The notes under the pieces are model-generated. The model was not told the origin of the DNA and made no database searches. It was given only the letters and a program-made list of their open reading frames with translations. A stretch of DNA of 47,213 bases from Cryomorphaceae bacterium. GTDB lineage: Bacteria > Bacteroidota > Bacteroidia > Flavobacteriales > BACL11. The stretch lies in the NCBI GenBank assembly GCA_014384505.1, contig JACNFT010000055.1:1-47213 (forward strand), written 5' to 3'. A program made the position numbers and the translations under genes. Below, piece by piece: positions 7,921-16,866 of the stretch. Position 1 is the first letter of the stretch, and each line of letters begins with the position of its first letter.

Positions 7921-8799
7921 TTATTTTTTACTAGCACTAAATAAAGTTGCCTTTTCTTCTTTGCTTAAGCTTTCATAACCTGATTTTGATATTTTCTCTA
8001 AAACTATATCTACTGCTATTTGCTGTGCTGACTTTTCAGTGTTGAACTGTGTATCTGTCTTTTTTCTTTTGTGTACAGTTTTGAGTTTACTTTTGGGTTT
8101 AAACAAATTGGATATATTATTTATCCATTTTGTAAATCCTATTGAAAAATCATTCCCTTTTTGCAATTGCTTAATGTATAGGTAACCAAATAATGCTCCT
8201 CCTAAATGTGCAATATGTCCTCCTGCATTTCCTTTTGGAATACTTAATAAATCTAGCATAACACTAAAAATAGCTATGTGTTTCAATTTAACAATTCCTA
8301 TAAAAGGGAAACGAACGCTATAGTTTGGCGTGTAAGTGGCAATGGCTACCATAATAGCAAGTACTGCAGCTGATGCACCCAGAGCTTGTGCGTTTTGGGT
8401 GTAAATAGCTAAAGCAGGAATATAGTTATAGGCAATAATAAAGATTAGTCCTCCAGAAATTCCACCTAGTATGTAGGTGCTGAGTAGTTGTTTAGGACTT
8501 AAGTATTGTAAAAATATTTTTCCTGCAAAATGTAACCAAACCATATTAAACAGCAAATGTAAAAAGCCATTATGGAAAAACATATAAGTGATAAACGCCC
8601 AGGGTTGACTAAGCAATCTGCTGTTTTCAGCAGGTAAATAAAGTTGGTTTAAAATAGGCGATAAATTAAACTGAAACATAAAAGAGAATACACCTAAAAT
8701 ACTGAAGAGTAAAAATACACCAACATTTAGATAGATGAGTTTATTCAAGATTGTTCCTTGTTTAAACTCTTGTTTTAGGTTATTTAGAATACTATCCAT
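7921..8799 (-). CDS. Rhomboid-family intramembrane serine protease with C-terminal extension
   Basis: A 292-residue protein with six or seven membrane helices. The rhomboid signature is present: HNGFLHLLFNMVWL (residues about 76-89), the catalytic serine in LGASAAV (Ser143; GxSA rather than the more usual GxSG), and the catalytic His in GGHIAHLGGALFG (His198). It should therefore be an active protease cutting membrane helices. After about residue 215 comes a basic cytoplasmic tail ending in a short helical module (ISKSGYESLSKEEKATLF) often found on this Bacteroidota rhomboid. The start codon overlaps the stop of the preceding rhomboid by one base (TAATG). Confidence 0.9.
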   Translation of the reverse strand: MDSILNNLKQEFKQGTILNKLIYLNVGVFLLFSILGVFSFMFQFNLSPILNQLYLPAENSRLLSQPWAFITYMFFHNGFLHLLFNMVWLHFAGKIFLQYLSPKQLLSTYILGGISGGLIFIIAYNYIPALAIYTQNAQALGASAAVLAIMVAIATYTPNYSVRFPFIGIVKLKHIAIFSVMLDLLSIPKGNAGGHIAHLGGALFGYLYIKQLQKGNDFSIGFTKWINNISNLFKPKSKLKTVHKRKKTDTQFNTEKSAQQIAVDIVLEKISKSGYESLSKEEKATLFSASKK

Positions 8800-9512
8800 T
8801 AATAAAATTGAGTATTATTTTTCTGCCAATATTTTAATAAAATAAAGCCAAATAGCATTCCTCCCAAATGAGCAAAGTGTGCTACATTATCGGCAGGATT
8901 ATTGCTTATTCCTGCATATAATTCCATTATTCCATAAATGATAACAAAGTATTTTGCTTTTACTGGAATCGCAAAATAAATATAAAGCAGAGTGTTGGGA
9001 AAAAGCATTCCAAATGCCAATAGAATTCCAAATACCGCACCTGAAGCTCCTACAGTTGGAGTAGATACTAACTGTGTTAGCCTTAAAGAATTTACATTTC
9101 CAGGATTATAACGGCCATTTTTTGCCAGCTCCATAAGTTCAGGAAAACCATTTGCTAATTCTATAATTTGATATTGACTAACAGCCAAATGAACAAAGGC
9201 TGCCCCAATTCCTGTTATCATGTAATAGGTTAAGAATCGTTTTCCTCCCCATACATTTTCTAATATTTTGCCAAACATCCAAAGTGCAAACATGTTAAAC
9301 AATAAATGAGTGAAGTTTCCATGCATAAAAAAATGGGTAATCAACTGATGTGGCATAAAATCAGGTGATTGAAACTGATGGAGAGCAAACAATTTTGTGA
9401 AGTTTATTCCGTAACTTTCTAAGGAAATGGTTGCTAAAAAAAACAAACCATTAATGATGAGTAAATTTTTAACTATTTCGGGTAATTGGCTAAAACTAGA
9501 TGGTCGGTACAT
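8799..9512 (-). CDS. Rhomboid-family intramembrane serine protease
   Basis: A 237-residue protein with six membrane helices, distinct from the neighbouring rhomboid and without its tail. Motifs are HGNFTHLLFNMFALWMFG (about 64-81), catalytic serine in TVGASGAVFGI (Ser157) and catalytic His in HFAHLGGMLFGF (His215). A hydrophilic insertion of about 40 residues lies between helices at 115-150. It starts one base after the mutL stop and overlaps the next rhomboid by one base, so the two rhomboids are translationally coupled. The substrates are unknown. Confidence 0.92.
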   Translation of the reverse strand: MYRPSSFSQLPEIVKNLLIINGLFFLATISLESYGINFTKLFALHQFQSPDFMPHQLITHFFMHGNFTHLLFNMFALWMFGKILENVWGGKRFLTYYMITGIGAAFVHLAVSQYQIIELANGFPELMELAKNGRYNPGNVNSLRLTQLVSTPTVGASGAVFGILLAFGMLFPNTLLYIYFAIPVKAKYFVIIYGIMELYAGISNNPADNVAHFAHLGGMLFGFILLKYWQKNNTQFY

Positions 9513-9513
9513 G

Positions 9514-11253
9514 TTAAAAATATTTTTCTAATTCGTTAGTTTGTAAATTAATTAAGGTAGTTTTTCCTAAGGGGCATATACTTGGGGTACTGCATTTTAA
9601 TAATTCAGTTTTTAAAGAAAGCATTTCTTGAGTACTGAGTTTCTTCTGTTCGCTTATGGCTAGGCTTATGGCAAGGCTTATGGCAAGACCATTATGTTGG
9701 ACAGTTTGTAGTTGTTCATTATTCTTGTGTTGTTCTATTAAACTTTCTATTACAAACTGCAAATTTTCTTCTTGGCATTCAGTAGGTATTCCAAGTATAG
9801 CTATGCTGTCATTTTCTCGTATTTCAAATGAAAATCCTACGGCTAATAAATCTCCTTTCAATTGCTTGATAATAGTTATATCATTCTTATTAAGGTGTAT
9901 TTCTTTTGGAAATAATAGTTGCTGAGATTGTCCCTTATTTTTGGAAAGAACAGCACTAAAATATTCAAATAAAATGCGTTTATGTGCTCTGCGTTGGTGC
10001 AATAAAACCATTCCTTCCTCTGTAGTAAAAGCAATAAATTTATTTCCAATTTGCATCACATCACTTGAATTGTTTTCTGGTTCAAGATGAGTTTTAACTT
10101 GTATTTCTTGTGAAATGGGTTGCTTATTAATTCTGAAATCATTAGCTTTTCCAAAAGGATTGTAGGAACTGTCTACTTTTATCTGTGGCTCCTTTATTGT
10201 TGCAGTACTCATACTTGGGCTAATATTCAAGGAAATTTCCTGAGAAAAATCCAAAGAAGGCGCTATGTTATATTGTCCTAATGATCTTTTTACACAAGCC
10301 CTCATAATAGCATAAATTGCTTGTTCATCCTCAAACTTTATTTCTGTTTTTGTTGGGTGGATATTAATGTCAATCAGTTTAGGGTCTATCTGAAGGTTAA
10401 TAAAGTAAGATGGAAAATAATTGCTTGGAATTAAATCCTCAAAAGCTTTACTCACAGCATGATGTAAGTAGTGATTTTTAATAAATCTACCATTCACAAA
10501 AAAGTATTGCTCACCTCTAGTTCTTTTAGCTGATTCTGGCTTTCCTATAAATCCGTTCAATTCAACAACTGAAGTTTCTTCTTCAATGGGTACTAACGTT
10601 TCGTTTTTCTTCCCCCCAATAATATTTACTATTCTTTGCCTAAAGTTTCCTTTTGTAAGGTGATAAATTTCAATATTATTATGAAATAGTTGCATCTTTA
10701 TTTTAGGATTTGCCAAGGCTATTCTTGTAAACTCTTCCGTAATATGACGCATTTCAACTGTATCTGATTTTAAGAAATTACGTCTAGCTGGGACATTATA
10801 AAATAGGTTTTTAACTTTTATTGAAGTTCCGTTTGCTGTGGCGCAATCGGTATGTTCTCTTATTTCACTTCCTTCAATTACTAAATGCGAACCTAATTCA
10901 TTGGTGGTTAATTTGGTATTTGCTTCTACATGCGCTATTGCAGCAATTGAGGCCATTGCCTCACCTCTGAATCCCATAGTTTGTATAGTAAACAAATCAT
11001 CCGCACTTTTTATTTTTGAAGTAGCGTGTCTTTCAAAACACATCCGCACATCTGTTTTGCTCATACCAGAGCCATTGTCTACTACTTGAAGCAAGGTTTT
11101 CCCTGCATCTTTTACATACAGCTTTATTTCACTTCCTCCAGCATCCAATGCATTTTCAAGCATTTCTTTTACAGCAGAAGCAGGTCTTTGGATGACTTCT
11201 CCTGCGGCAATTTGGTTAGCCACATGGTCTGGTAATAATTGTATAATATCCAA
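9514..11253 (-). CDS. mutL: DNA mismatch repair protein MutL
   Basis: A 579-residue mismatch-repair matchmaker. The N-terminal GHKL ATPase is complete: IAAGEVIQRPASAVKEMLENALDAG (E/N box), DNGSGM and GFRGEAMASI, then the S5-like domain with VNGRFI and DINIHPTK. A low-complexity linker (about 340-390) leads to the C-terminal dimerisation domain. The endonuclease motif DQHAxxE is replaced by HQRRAHKRILFE and the Cys-Pro-His-Gly motif by CPLGK, so latent nicking activity is doubtful. Three 12-bp tandem units near residues 522-533 encode LAIS LAIS LAIS. It sits in the operon small membrane protein-mutL-rhomboid-rhomboid-EEP. Confidence 0.95.
   Translation of the reverse strand: MDIIQLLPDHVANQIAAGEVIQRPASAVKEMLENALDAGGSEIKLYVKDAGKTLLQVVDNGSGMSKTDVRMCFERHATSKIKSADDLFTIQTMGFRGEAMASIAAIAHVEANTKLTTNELGSHLVIEGSEIREHTDCATANGTSIKVKNLFYNVPARRNFLKSDTVEMRHITEEFTRIALANPKIKMQLFHNNIEIYHLTKGNFRQRIVNIIGGKKNETLVPIEEETSVVELNGFIGKPESAKRTRGEQYFFVNGRFIKNHYLHHAVSKAFEDLIPSNYFPSYFINLQIDPKLIDINIHPTKTEIKFEDEQAIYAIMRACVKRSLGQYNIAPSLDFSQEISLNISPSMSTATIKEPQIKVDSSYNPFGKANDFRINKQPISQEIQVKTHLEPENNSSDVMQIGNKFIAFTTEEGMVLLHQRRAHKRILFEYFSAVLSKNKGQSQQLLFPKEIHLNKNDITIIKQLKGDLLAVGFSFEIRENDSIAILGIPTECQEENLQFVIESLIEQHKNNEQLQTVQHNGLAISLAISLAISEQKKLSTQEMLSLKTELLKCSTPSICPLGKTTLINLQTNELEKYF
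9653..9688. repeat. 12-bp tandem repeat inside mutL, three copies
   Basis: Three adjacent 12-bp units of the form CTTATGGC(T/A)AG(G/A) (9653-9664, 9665-9676, 9677-9688) encode LAIS three times on the minus strand. Copies differ at only two positions. Because the unit is a multiple of three, slippage would add or remove four residues without a frameshift. Confidence 0.85.
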
Positions 11254-11266
11254 TGCTATTTTTGGC

Positions 11267-11506
11267 TTAAGTGATTATTAATTTGTAAGCTAGCAAAGAT
11301 AAAATAATAATCAGAAATAGAATCCTAAATTTTCTTGCTTTTTGTGGAGGAGATTTTAAATTGTTCCTTTTGAATTTCAAAGGAGATTTTTCTGCTTTTA
11401 ATAGTTGCTCTCTTCTTTCTTTACTCTCGTTATAATACCTTGGTTTAAATAAAAAATATTTTGAGCTAGGTGCTTTGAAAAAAGAAGGCAGTTTGGGTGC
11501 TTGCAT
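11267..11506 (-). CDS. Small basic single-pass membrane protein upstream of mutL
   Basis: A 79-residue protein, strongly basic over residues 1-60 (FKPRYYNESKERREQ, many Lys/Arg) with one C-terminal membrane helix at about 60-77. By layout and the PRYYNE motif it resembles a short Flavobacteria protein family that often precedes mutL and is sometimes mislabelled as riboflavin synthase beta chain; this comparison is from memory. It ends 13 bp before mutL and is probably the first gene of that operon. A near-consensus -7 element (TATTTTCG on the minus strand) lies just upstream of the start. Function unknown. Confidence 0.65.
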   Translation of the reverse strand: MQAPKLPSFFKAPSSKYFLFKPRYYNESKERREQLLKAEKSPLKFKRNNLKSPPQKARKFRILFLIIILSLLAYKLIIT

Positions 11507-11571
11507 ACTGCGAAAATAATGAAAAAGGTTTTAATAATTTTGGTTAATAAGTATTGATTTTCAAATTGCAA

Positions 11572-11606
11572 TTTGTTTTAAAAATCACAAACAATTTTTA
11601 TTTTTA
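11572..11606 (+). promoter_or_regulatory. Candidate promoter of the GH3/serine-hydrolase gene
   Basis: A TTTG -33 element at 11572-11575 is followed after 23 bp by TATTTTTA at 11599-11606, one base off the Bacteroidota -7 consensus TAnnTTTG. The start codon at 11613 would leave a very short leader. It would drive the bshA-coaE operon. Confidence 0.4.
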
Positions 11607-11612
11607 CCAGCT

Positions 11613-14552
11613 ATGAGAAAAATATTATTTCTATTTATTTTCACTACTATTCTAGTTAGTATTTCCAATGTTTTACAGGCACAAAATAAAGCTGTTTTTT
11701 TAAGTGATTCTACTCAGTGGGCCGACAGTGTAATAGCTACTCTTTCTCAGGATGAGCGTATTGCACAGCTTTTTATGGTAGCCGCTTATTCCAATAAAGA
11801 TGAATTGCATAAACAGCAAATTACTGATTTGGTTAAGCATTATAAAATTGGAGGTGTGATGTTTTTGCAAGGCGGTCCGGTAAGGCAAGCTAATTTTACA
11901 AATTATTTGCAGCAGCATGCTAAAGTTCCATTGATGATTGCCATTGATGCTGAGTGGGGAGTAGCTATGCGTCTTGATTCTGCTTTGCGTTTTCCTTGGC
12001 AAATGACACTTGGCGCAATTGAGGATACTACTTTGATTTATGATATGGGAGTAGAGGTGGCTCGCCAGTGTAAGCTTTTAGGAATTCACATTAATTTTGC
12101 TCCTGTTGTGGATGTAAATTCTAATCCTAAAAATCCAATTATTAATAATCGCTCTTTTGGTGAAAACCCTGATAAAGTGGCGAAAATGGGAGTCGCTTAC
12201 ATGAAAGGAATGCAAGATAATCATGTATTGGCGTGTGCGAAACATTTCCCAGGTCATGGCGATACAGATACTGATTCTCATAAAACCTTACCTGTTGTTA
12301 AGCATTTAAAGTACCGCTTGGAAGAAGTTGAGTTAGTTCCTTTTAAAAAATTAATTAATAACGGTTTGGGTTCTGTTATGGTGGCTCATCTTAATATTCC
12401 AGCATTGGATGATGCTAAAGATTTATCAGTATCCTTATCGCCTAAGGTTGTGATTGGGTTGCTGAAAGAGGAAATGGGCTTTACGGGTCTTACCTTTACT
12501 GATGCACTAAATATGAAAGGGGTAAGTCAGTTTTATAAGCCAGGTGAGGTAGATGTAAAAGCATTATTAGCTGGAAATGATGTATTGCTTTTTGCTGAAA
12601 ATGTACCCAAAGCAATTGACGAAATAAAGAAAGCAATTTCACAAAATAAAATCTCACAAGCTGAAATTGATGCTAGGTGCCATAAAATATTAATGGCAAA
12701 AAAGTGGATGGGATTAGATAATTATAATGCTGTAGATGTAAGTAAAGTAGCAGATGAGATTATTACTATTGAAACTAAGTTACTAGATAAAAAATTAGTA
12801 AAATCTTCAATAACATTATTGCAAAATTATGATGATTTATTGCCTTTAAAGCGCTTGGATACATTAAGGATTGCTTCAGTAAGTATTGGAGAGCAAGCTA
12901 ATGATTTTCAAACTATGTTGAGTAATTATGCTTCAATTACTCATTTTAAAATTGCTGAAAAAGCAACTATAAGTCAGCAAGCAGTTTTGTTGAATGAATT
13001 GTCAAAATATAATTTGGTGATAGTTAGTGTACATAAATCCAACGCTAATGCTTGGAAATCCTATGAAATTGATAGAAAAGCAGATATTTTTATGCAATCA
13101 ATTGCTATGCAGTCTAAAGTAGTAGTTTCAATTTTTGCGAATCCATATAGTTTAAACTCTTTTTTGTTTACTAATAATTTTGATGCTCTTGTGTTAGGAT
13201 ATCAAAATTCTAATATTGCACAAGAACAAGTTGCGCAAGCAATTTTTGGAGGAATAGGAATGAGCGGTAAAATTCCAGTAACTACCAAACATTTTGAGAT
13301 AAATTCAGGAATAAATACCAATGCATTAAGGATGTCTTATGTAAGTGCTGAAGAAATAGGATTTAATACTGAATTGCTCTACAAAGTAGATAGTATTGCT
13401 AAAAATGCTATTGCTCAAAAAGCAATTCCTGGTTGTCAGATTCTTATAGCAAAAGAGGGTAAAATATTCTTTAACAAATCCTATGGCTTTCATACTTATG
13501 ATGAAAAAATAGTGGTTAAGAACTCTGATGTATATGATATTGCATCTATTACTAAAATTGCAAGTACTGTTCCGCTTTTAATGCAAATGGTAGATAAAGG
13601 AGATTTGAATTTAGATGATAAATTAGGAAAATATTTGAAATTAGATTCAACTAATAAAGAACATTTAATTATCCGTGATATTTTAGCACACCAAGCAGGG
13701 CTTTATCCTTGGATTCCTTTTTACCAGCAAACTTTAGTTAAGGATTCTGTTTCAAGATTAATGCAGTTAAGAGATACGCTTTATAGTGAAGAGTTTAGTG
13801 CAGAATTCCCTATCAAAGTTGCAAATAATATTTATCTTCATTATTCATATCCTGACAGTATAATACAGCAAATTATTAATTCAGAATTATTAGAGAAAAA
13901 AGAATATCGTTATTCTGACTTGGGTTATTATTTGTTAAAACAGATCATTGAAAAGAAGTATGAAAAAGCTATTAATTCTATTGCTGCTGATGAATTCTAC
14001 ACTAAATTAGGAATGGAGAACTTAGGCTATTTACCTTTAGGTAGGGTCGCAGAAGAAAGAATAGTGCCAACTGAGGATGATTTTTTGTTTAGGAGTCAAT
14101 TGTTAAAAGGTTATGTACATGATATGGGTGCTGCTATGCAGGGTGGTGTAGGCGGTCATGCAGGGCTTTTTTCCAATGCTAATGATTTGGCAAAATTGAT
14201 GCAGATGTATTTGCAAAATGGAGAATATGCAGGTGAAAGATACTTGTCACAAGAAGTAGTAAGGGAATTTACAAAATGTCAATTTCCTAAAAATGAAAAT
14301 AGGAGAGGGGCTGGTTTTGATAAGACTGCTTTATCTGATCAAAAAGGAGGTCCTGCAAGTGAAAATGCAAATCAGGAAGGGTTTGGTCATTCAGGATTTA
14401 CAGGAACATTAGTTTGGGCCGACCCAAAAACTCAAATTGTTTATGTATTTTTATCCAATAGAATTCATCCTGATGCAACAAATAAAAAACTGTTAACTAT
14501 GGATGTGCGTACTAATATTATGGAGGTAATTTTTAAAAGTATTAATGACTAA
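11613..14552 (+). CDS. Fused GH3 beta-N-acetylhexosaminidase and class C serine hydrolase
   Basis: A 979-residue exported protein with a signal peptide (about 1-23). Residues 30-370 are a glycoside hydrolase family 3 catalytic domain: the NagZ-like KHFPGHGDTDTDSH loop (about 208-221) carries the His/Asp acid-base pair and FTDALNMKG (about 293-301) the nucleophile Asp. A GH3 C-terminal domain spans about 390-570. Residues 590-979 are a beta-lactamase/penicillin-binding fold with SITK (Ser about 645), a YSD second motif and HSGFTGT near 926. The fusion is known in Bacteroidota and probably acts in peptidoglycan recycling, cutting GlcNAc-MurNAc links and possibly peptide or ester bonds. It overlaps bshA by 8 bp. 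Confidence 0.92.
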   Translation: MRKILFLFIFTTILVSISNVLQAQNKAVFLSDSTQWADSVIATLSQDERIAQLFMVAAYSNKDELHKQQITDLVKHYKIGGVMFLQGGPVRQANFTNYLQQHAKVPLMIAIDAEWGVAMRLDSALRFPWQMTLGAIEDTTLIYDMGVEVARQCKLLGIHINFAPVVDVNSNPKNPIINNRSFGENPDKVAKMGVAYMKGMQDNHVLACAKHFPGHGDTDTDSHKTLPVVKHLKYRLEEVELVPFKKLINNGLGSVMVAHLNIPALDDAKDLSVSLSPKVVIGLLKEEMGFTGLTFTDALNMKGVSQFYKPGEVDVKALLAGNDVLLFAENVPKAIDEIKKAISQNKISQAEIDARCHKILMAKKWMGLDNYNAVDVSKVADEIITIETKLLDKKLVKSSITLLQNYDDLLPLKRLDTLRIASVSIGEQANDFQTMLSNYASITHFKIAEKATISQQAVLLNELSKYNLVIVSVHKSNANAWKSYEIDRKADIFMQSIAMQSKVVVSIFANPYSLNSFLFTNNFDALVLGYQNSNIAQEQVAQAIFGGIGMSGKIPVTTKHFEINSGINTNALRMSYVSAEEIGFNTELLYKVDSIAKNAIAQKAIPGCQILIAKEGKIFFNKSYGFHTYDEKIVVKNSDVYDIASITKIASTVPLLMQMVDKGDLNLDDKLGKYLKLDSTNKEHLIIRDILAHQAGLYPWIPFYQQTLVKDSVSRLMQLRDTLYSEEFSAEFPIKVANNIYLHYSYPDSIIQQIINSELLEKKEYRYSDLGYYLLKQIIEKKYEKAINSIAADEFYTKLGMENLGYLPLGRVAEERIVPTEDDFLFRSQLLKGYVHDMGAAMQGGVGGHAGLFSNANDLAKLMQMYLQNGEYAGERYLSQEVVREFTKCQFPKNENRRGAGFDKTALSDQKGGPASENANQEGFGHSGFTGTLVWADPKTQIVYVFLSNRIHPDATNKKLLTMDVRTNIMEVIFKSIND

Positions 14553-15690
14553 ACATTTAAAAATAGGGATTGTTTGTTACCCTACTTATGGGGGTAGTGG
14601 TGTTGTGGCTACTGAATTGGGTATTGCTCTGGCTGATAAGGGTAATGAAGTTCATTTTATTTCTTATGACCAACCTTTTCGGTTGGATTTATATTCTGAA
14701 AATATCTATTTTCATCAAGTAAATGTTCCTGATTATCCTTTATTTGAATATACTCCTTATGAGCTAAACCTTACTAGCAAGCTAGTAGATGTTGCTTTAC
14801 ATGAAAAACTAAATATATTGCATGTTCATTATGCAATACCTCATGCTTCAGCAGCTGTAAATGCTAAACAGATTTTAGCAACTTATGGTATTCATATTCC
14901 TATTGTAACTACTTTGCATGGCACAGATATAACGCTTTTAGGTAAGGATAAATCCTTTAAGCCGGTAATTGAGTACGCTATTAATCAATCAGATGCAGTT
15001 ACAGCTGTTTCTGAAGATTTAAAAGAAGAAACTTTATTGAACTTTAAGATTAAGGGTGAGATTAAGGTAATTCCTAATTTTATTGATATCAGTTTGTATA
15101 AGCAAGAGTGCAATCAGCTCCTAAGGGATAAATTTGCAAAAAAGGAAGAAGCAATTTTGGTGCATATTTCTAATTTTAGAAAAGTAAAAAGAGTGCAAGA
15201 TGTAGTAAAGATTTTTGAAAAGGTAAATAAGCAAGTTCCATCAAAATTATTGATGATTGGTGATGGACCTGAACGCTTAAAGGCAGAACAGTTGTGCAGA
15301 AAGTTAGGGATTGCTAAAAACGTAAGATTCTTAGGGAAACTAAAGGTAATCGAAAAATTTCTTTGTATTGCTGATGTATTTGTTTTACCTTCTGAAACAG
15401 AAAGCTTTGGATTGGTTGCTTTGGAAGCAATGGCGAGTAGAGTGGCTGTAATATCCACTAATAGTGGAGGATTGCCAGAAGTAAATATTGATGGGAAGAC
15501 AGGTTATTTATCGGATGTTGGGGATGTGAATAAAATGGCAAATGATACTATTGATCTACTAAAGGATGCTGACAAGTTAAATCAATTTAAAAATAACGCT
15601 TTAGCGCATGCTAAAACTTTTGACTTACCAAATATACTACCACAGTATGAGCAAATATATCAAGAGCTTTCTTGTGAAATGAATAAATGA
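14545..15690 (+). CDS. bshA: N-acetyl-alpha-D-glucosaminyl L-malate synthase BshA (bacillithiol pathway)
   Basis: A 381-residue GT4 retaining glycosyltransferase that joins GlcNAc from UDP-GlcNAc to L-malate, the first step of bacillithiol synthesis. The BshA-specific N-terminus GIVCYPTYGGSGVVATELG is intact, followed by HVHYAIPHA, TTLHGTD, and the donor-site FVLPSETESFGLVALEAMA with the EX7E glutamates. Length matches the family (about 377). It overlaps the GH3 fusion upstream (8 bp) and coaE downstream (4 bp), so translation is coupled. bshB and bshC are not in the window. Bacillithiol would be the low-molecular-weight thiol relevant to the persulfide operon at 23627-29086. Confidence 0.95.
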   Translation: MTKHLKIGIVCYPTYGGSGVVATELGIALADKGNEVHFISYDQPFRLDLYSENIYFHQVNVPDYPLFEYTPYELNLTSKLVDVALHEKLNILHVHYAIPHASAAVNAKQILATYGIHIPIVTTLHGTDITLLGKDKSFKPVIEYAINQSDAVTAVSEDLKEETLLNFKIKGEIKVIPNFIDISLYKQECNQLLRDKFAKKEEAILVHISNFRKVKRVQDVVKIFEKVNKQVPSKLLMIGDGPERLKAEQLCRKLGIAKNVRFLGKLKVIEKFLCIADVFVLPSETESFGLVALEAMASRVAVISTNSGGLPEVNIDGKTGYLSDVGDVNKMANDTIDLLKDADKLNQFKNNALAHAKTFDLPNILPQYEQIYQELSCEMNK

Positions 15691-16262
15691 AGAAAATAGG
15701 ATTAACAGGAGGTATTGGAGTAGGAAAAACTTACGTAAGTAAGATTTTTCAAAAAATGGGTATTCCTATTTTTAATGCAGATGAACAGGCAAAAAAATGC
15801 ATGGTTGATGATGCAAATCTTAAGGCTGCTGTTCAATTAGCTTTCGGAGAAAATATGTATTTAAAAGGAGTTCTTCAAAAAGAAGCATTAGCCAAAATTG
15901 TATTTAATAATACTGAAGCTTTAGCAGAGTTAAACGCTTTGGTTCATCCGATTGTAAAACAAAAATTTGAGGATTGGTGTTCTTTGCAATCTACCTCAAT
16001 GGTAATTAAAGAAGCCGCTATTTTATTTGAATCAGATGCTCATTTAGGTTTAGATTCAGTTGTTTGTGTAAGTTCACCTGAAAATCTGAGAATTGAAAGA
16101 GTGCAAAAGCGAGATGGAAGCTCAGTTGAGCAAATTCAAAGTAGGATAAGTAAGCAAATGCCACAAGCTGAAAAAGAAGAATTAGCTGATTTTTTAATTG
16201 TTAATGATCAGGTGCAATTATTGCTGCCTCAAGTTTTAGCAATTATTAAAGAAATGGAGTAA
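15687..16262 (+). CDS. coaE: Dephospho-CoA kinase
   Basis: A 191-residue P-loop kinase for the last step of coenzyme A synthesis. Visible are the P-loop GLTGGIGVGKT at residues 5-15, the substrate motif NADEQAKK (DxDxxA-like), and the lid region RVQKRDGSSVEQIQSRISKQMP. The ATGA overlap with bshA indicates coupling. In most Bacteroidota coaE follows ybbR; here it has moved behind bshA. Its last 17 bp overlap the 3' end of the converging gene at 16246-16866. Confidence 0.95.
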   Translation: MKKIGLTGGIGVGKTYVSKIFQKMGIPIFNADEQAKKCMVDDANLKAAVQLAFGENMYLKGVLQKEALAKIVFNNTEALAELNALVHPIVKQKFEDWCSLQSTSMVIKEAAILFESDAHLGLDSVVCVSSPENLRIERVQKRDGSSVEQIQSRISKQMPQAEKEELADFLIVNDQVQLLLPQVLAIIKEME

Positions 16263-16866
16263 TATCCCCTTTTCCTTTACGGATTATTTCAGGAGTATTA
16301 TTAGTGCAATCCACAATAGTAGATGGAATTGCCTCTCCATATCCTCCATCAATTACGATATCTACAAGTTTGTTAAAATGTTCGTAAATTAGCTCAGGGT
16401 CAGTGCTATATTCTATTAGCATGTCCTTGTCTTTTACTGATGTGGTCGCTATTGGGTTTCCTAATTCTTTTACAATTTCTCTAGGGATATTATTGTCAGG
16501 TATACGAATTCCAATTTCTTTTTTTGAGTTTTTGAATAGCTTGGGAATTGAATTATTGGCTTCCAAAATAAAGGTATAAGGTCCAGGTAATGTTTTTTTC
16601 ATCAACTTGTAAGTTGAGGTTGCTAATTGCTTAGTAAAAGCCGCAATATGACTTAAATCATAACACACAAAGGCAAGGTTATGTTTCTTTATATCTAAAC
16701 CTTTTATACGGCATATTCTTTCCATAGCTTTTTTATTATTTACATCACAACCAATTCCGTAAACGGTATCAGTAGGATAAATAATAACACCTCCATTTCT
16801 TAGGCAGTCTACTACTTTTTTTATTTCCTTAGGGTTCGGGTTTTCAGGGTATATGCGTAATAACAT
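16246..16866 (-). CDS. Sua5/YciO/YrdC-family L-threonylcarbamoyladenylate synthase
   Basis: A 206-residue YrdC-fold protein. The N-terminal GGVIIYPTDTVYGIGCDV motif (about 29-46) is the nucleotide/threonine-binding core, followed by KGLDIKKHNLAF and the LPGPYTFIL and IGIRIPD segments. Family members make threonylcarbamoyl-AMP for the t6A37 modification of ANN-decoding tRNAs. At about 206 residues it is closer to YciO/YrdC than to the two-domain Sua5, so a YciO-like role cannot be excluded. The start codon overlaps the stop of a 39-codon membrane ORF (TAATG). Confidence 0.88.
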   Translation of the reverse strand: MLLRIYPENPNPKEIKKVVDCLRNGGVIIYPTDTVYGIGCDVNNKKAMERICRIKGLDIKKHNLAFVCYDLSHIAAFTKQLATSTYKLMKKTLPGPYTFILEANNSIPKLFKNSKKEIGIRIPDNNIPREIVKELGNPIATTSVKDKDMLIEYSTDPELIYEHFNKLVDIVIDGGYGEAIPSTIVDCTNNTPEIIRKGKGDITPFL

